Below, piece after piece: positions 5,441 to 7,610 of a stretch of 7,610 nt of DNA. The stretch lies in contig JAUVUL010000068.1 of NCBI GenBank assembly GCA_030600975.1, forward strand, positions 1 to 7,610. Direction: 5' to 3'. The first letter of the stretch is position 1, and every line of letters begins with the position of its first letter. The position numbers and the translations under genes are program-made. This DNA comes from Candidatus Aegiribacteria sp. (GTDB lineage Bacteria; Fermentibacterota; Fermentibacteria; Fermentibacterales; JCC-6). The notes beneath the pieces are model-generated. The model had not been told where the DNA came from, searched no databases, and worked only from the letters and a program-made list of their open reading frames with translations.

Positions 5441-7610
5441 ATGTCTGAAAAGCCAACCTGCGAAGAACTGGAAAAGCGGATTCGGGAACTGGAGAAAGCC
5501 GGAACCGAGCGCAAACAGGCTGAGGAGGCGCTTAGGGAAAGCGAAGCAAAATTCAGATTCCTCACTGAAAGCATGTCCGATATCGTCTGGACTGTAGATC
5601 TGGATTTCAATACCACCTATGTCAGCCCCTCCATCGAGAACGTTCTGGGATTCACGCCCGAGGAAAGAAAATATCAATCCCCTGAAGAAATGGTAACGCC
5701 CGAGTCCCTTAAATCGATTAAAAAACAGTTGAAGAAAGAATTCATCAAGGATAAATTGAGATCGAAAGACTCGGTGCGCTCAATTACCGCCATGACGGAA
5801 TATTACAAAAAAGGTGGCGGCACCCTCTGGCTCGAAAACCATGTAAGATGGATACGTGATGAGAAGGGTGAAATTATCGGGATTCATGGTATTTCCCGGG
5901 ATATCACCGCGCGCAGGCAGGCTGAGAAAGCGCTAAAAGAAAGCGAAGAACAACTGAAACTGGCCCTGAAAGCCGGCGATCTCGGAACCTGGGACTGGAA
6001 CATAAAAACAGGCAGAGTTGAATTCAACGAACGCTGGGCTGAGATGAAAGGCTACAGCATCGATGAAATCGAGCCGCATTTGAGTACATGGGAAAAACTT
6101 GTCCACTCCGATGACCTACCCTTGGTCTATGAAATACTGAACAGACATCTTGAGGGGAAAACCGACTTCTACGAAGCTGAATTCCGCATGAAACACAAGT
6201 CGAATGGATGGATCTGGATATTTGCTAGAGGCAAGGTAATAGAAAAAGATGCGGAAGGTAATCCAGTCCGTGCCTGCGGAACACATCTGGACATAACCGA
6301 CCGCAAGCGGACCGAGGAAGAACTTCGTGCAAGCGTGGAGCGATACCGGAGCCTTATTGAAAATCAGGGAGAGGGCATTGCCATCGTTAATACTGAAGAA
6401 CAGTTTAATTTCGCAAACCCGGCGGCACATGAGATATTTGGTGTACCACCTGGCAGTCTTGTTGGAAGAAACCTGGAAGAATTCCTGGATGAAGAAGGAA
6501 TTGCCACCATCACCTCGCAGACAGAAATGCGTAAGGCCGGGGAATCAAGCAGTTACGAACTGAAAATCATCCGCCCTGATGAACAGATATCAAATATACT
6601 GGTTACGGTCAGACCACAGTTTGAGCAGAACCAGTATACAGGCGCATTTGGAATATTTCGAGACATCACGCAGCGCAAGCTGGCCGAAAAAGCACTAAAA
6701 GAAAGCGAAGAACGTTACAGAACATTTATCAACAGCACGTCAGACCTGGTATTTCTCAAAGACAGCAAATTCAAATACCTCGTTTTGAACAAAGCCATGG
6801 CAGATTTCTATGGTAAACCATATGATGAAGTAATAGGGTTGTCCGATTACGATCTTTTGCCTGAAGAAGCGGCAGACATTTGCCGGGCATCGGACAGGGA
6901 TGTTATAGACACAGGGAATGTAGTCACCACAGAAGAACATATTGGAGATAATTATTACCAGGCTAGAAAATTCCCTGTAGCGCTGCAGAACGGCAAAACG
7001 GGTATTGGATGTTTTATGCGAGACATCACGGAACTCAAACGAACACAGGAGAATTCACAAGAGCTTCTTGAACAGCTGCATCAGTCACAGAAGCTGGAAT
7101 CGGTAGGCAGGCTGGCGGGCGGCGTGGCGCATGATTTCAACAATATGCTCTGCGTCATTCTTGGCCATGTAGAAATGATTCAGGGGGAACTGCCTTCCGA
7201 CAGCTCAATCTGTTCCAATCTTGACGAAATCCAGAAGGCTGTCCAGCACTCCACTGACATCGCTAGACAGCTTCTTGCCTTCGCGCGGAAGCAGACCATC
7301 TCCCCCAGAGTAATAGACCTCAACGAGACCGTCGGATCCATGCTCAAGATACTTGAGCGTCTCATTGGCGAGAATATTGACCTTTCATGGCAGCCCGCCA
7401 GTGACCTCTGGCCCGTAAGACTGGACTCGACACAAATCGATCAGATACTGACAAATCTCTGTGTCAATGCCCGGGATGCCATTGACGGCGTAGGCAACCT
7501 CACCATCAAGACCGGCAATCTGACCTTTGATGAGGATTACTGCGAGGACCATCACGGCTTCATTCCAGGTGAATATGTAATGATGTCTGTCAGCGACGAC
7601 GGCTGCGGTA
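5441..7610 (+). CDS. Four-PAS sensor histidine kinase, 3' end beyond window
   Basis: 723 codons are visible from ATG 5441, which has GAGGA at 5428-5432 eight bases upstream; the gene continues past the window edge. Residues 1-34 form a charged coiled-coil-like helix. Four PAS domains follow at about 35-156, 165-290, 299-410 and 420-530. The first three begin and end in the usual S-x-E-x-(Y/F/L) and RDIT/LDIT-x-R(K/R) linkers. The second, with a WDWN segment, looks like PAS_3 type. The H-box GGVAHDFNN places the phosphorylated His at residue 564. The N-box with NARDA has Asn at 676, and the G1 box DDGCG occupies 719-723, just before the cut. The HDFNN form is typical of HPK4-type cytosolic or hybrid kinases, which often carry a C-terminal receiver domain; whether one is present here cannot be seen. 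No membrane segment is found, so it probably senses an internal or redox signal. Its partner regulator is not in the window. Confidence 0.93.
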   Translation, partial: MSEKPTCEELEKRIRELEKAGTERKQAEEALRESEAKFRFLTESMSDIVWTVDLDFNTTYVSPSIENVLGFTPEERKYQSPEEMVTPESLKSIKKQLKKEFIKDKLRSKDSVRSITAMTEYYKKGGGTLWLENHVRWIRDEKGEIIGIHGISRDITARRQAEKALKESEEQLKLALKAGDLGTWDWNIKTGRVEFNERWAEMKGYSIDEIEPHLSTWEKLVHSDDLPLVYEILNRHLEGKTDFYEAEFRMKHKSNGWIWIFARGKVIEKDAEGNPVRACGTHLDITDRKRTEEELRASVERYRSLIENQGEGIAIVNTEEQFNFANPAAHEIFGVPPGSLVGRNLEEFLDEEGIATITSQTEMRKAGESSSYELKIIRPDEQISNILVTVRPQFEQNQYTGAFGIFRDITQRKLAEKALKESEERYRTFINSTSDLVFLKDSKFKYLVLNKAMADFYGKPYDEVIGLSDYDLLPEEAADICRASDRDVIDTGNVVTTEEHIGDNYYQARKFPVALQNGKTGIGCFMRDITELKRTQENSQELLEQLHQSQKLESVGRLAGGVAHDFNNMLCVILGHVEMIQGELPSDSSICSNLDEIQKAVQHSTDIARQLLAFARKQTISPRVIDLNETVGSMLKILERLIGENIDLSWQPASDLWPVRLDSTQIDQILTNLCVNARDAIDGVGNLTIKTGNLTFDEDYCEDHHGFIPGEYVMMSVSDDGCG
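5933..5951 (+). repeat. 19-bp intragenic direct repeat in a PAS linker, copy 1
   Basis: CTAAAAGAAAGCGAAGAAC encodes the LKESEE linker before PAS 2. The same 19 bases recur at 6695-6713 before PAS 4. The linker before PAS 1 (around 5530-5546) shares only GAAAGCGAAG. This suggests duplication or conversion of PAS units. Confidence 0.7.
6695..6713 (+). repeat. 19-bp intragenic direct repeat in a PAS linker, copy 2
   Basis: Identical to 5933-5951 and encodes the LKESEE linker before PAS 4. Recombination between the copies would remove 762 bp (254 codons, in frame), taking out two PAS domains and leaving an intact kinase frame. Confidence 0.7.

Noticed and set aside
5326..5677. Two overlapping minus-strand open frames of about 100 codons across the start of the kinase gene
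   Set aside because: They lie antisense to a well-supported PAS coding region, have no ribosome binding site or recognisable domain, and resemble reverse-frame shadows of the plus-strand gene.

Overview
The window looks like bacterial chromosome from an uncultured-type lineage. The best clue is the large minus-strand gene: a secreted beta-propeller protein ending in an ~80-residue Por/FlgD-like sorting domain. That combination is typical of the Fibrobacteres-Chlorobi-Bacteroidetes (FCB) superphylum and nearby candidate phyla such as Fermentibacterota. This placement is inference from protein style only. No rRNA, tRNA, CRISPR array or intact insertion sequence was seen.

Layout. (1) 104-1316, plus strand: a 338-aa protein with DUF7309-like and DUF6930-like regions. 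An overlapping 68-aa ORF follows, carrying the core motif of the plasmid pRiA4b ORF-3/IS1096 TnpR-like family. (2) 1317-1836: a gene-poor stretch. It holds the decayed 5' end of a DUF4143-type AAA ATPase gene (cut off before its Walker A motif) and an unidentified open stretch. (3) 1837-2492, plus strand: a two-gene unit. It consists of a small MNT-fold nucleotidyltransferase whose second catalytic Asp is replaced by Ala, and a 53-aa highly charged protein joined to it by an ATGA overlap. (4) 2512-5073, minus strand: the secreted protein, with about 14-15 YVTN-like blades (probably two seven-bladed propellers) and the C-terminal sorting domain. (5) 5074-5440: a divergent intergenic region with candidate promoters in both directions, two copies of the palindrome ATCCGGAT, and a leader hairpin before the next gene. 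(6) 5441-7610, plus strand: a cytosolic histidine kinase with four PAS domains, cut by the window edge just inside its ATPase domain.

How the parts may work together. The 1837-2492 pair is the most system-like element. Its shape, a nucleotidyltransferase plus a tiny coupled partner, resembles toxin-antitoxin or defence-associated nucleotidyltransferase modules, but the altered active site argues for a changed or lost catalytic role. The 104-1316 pair may be one ancestral multidomain protein now split across two frames. The secreted propeller and the PAS kinase are divergently transcribed and share a regulatory region; a functional link between them is speculative.
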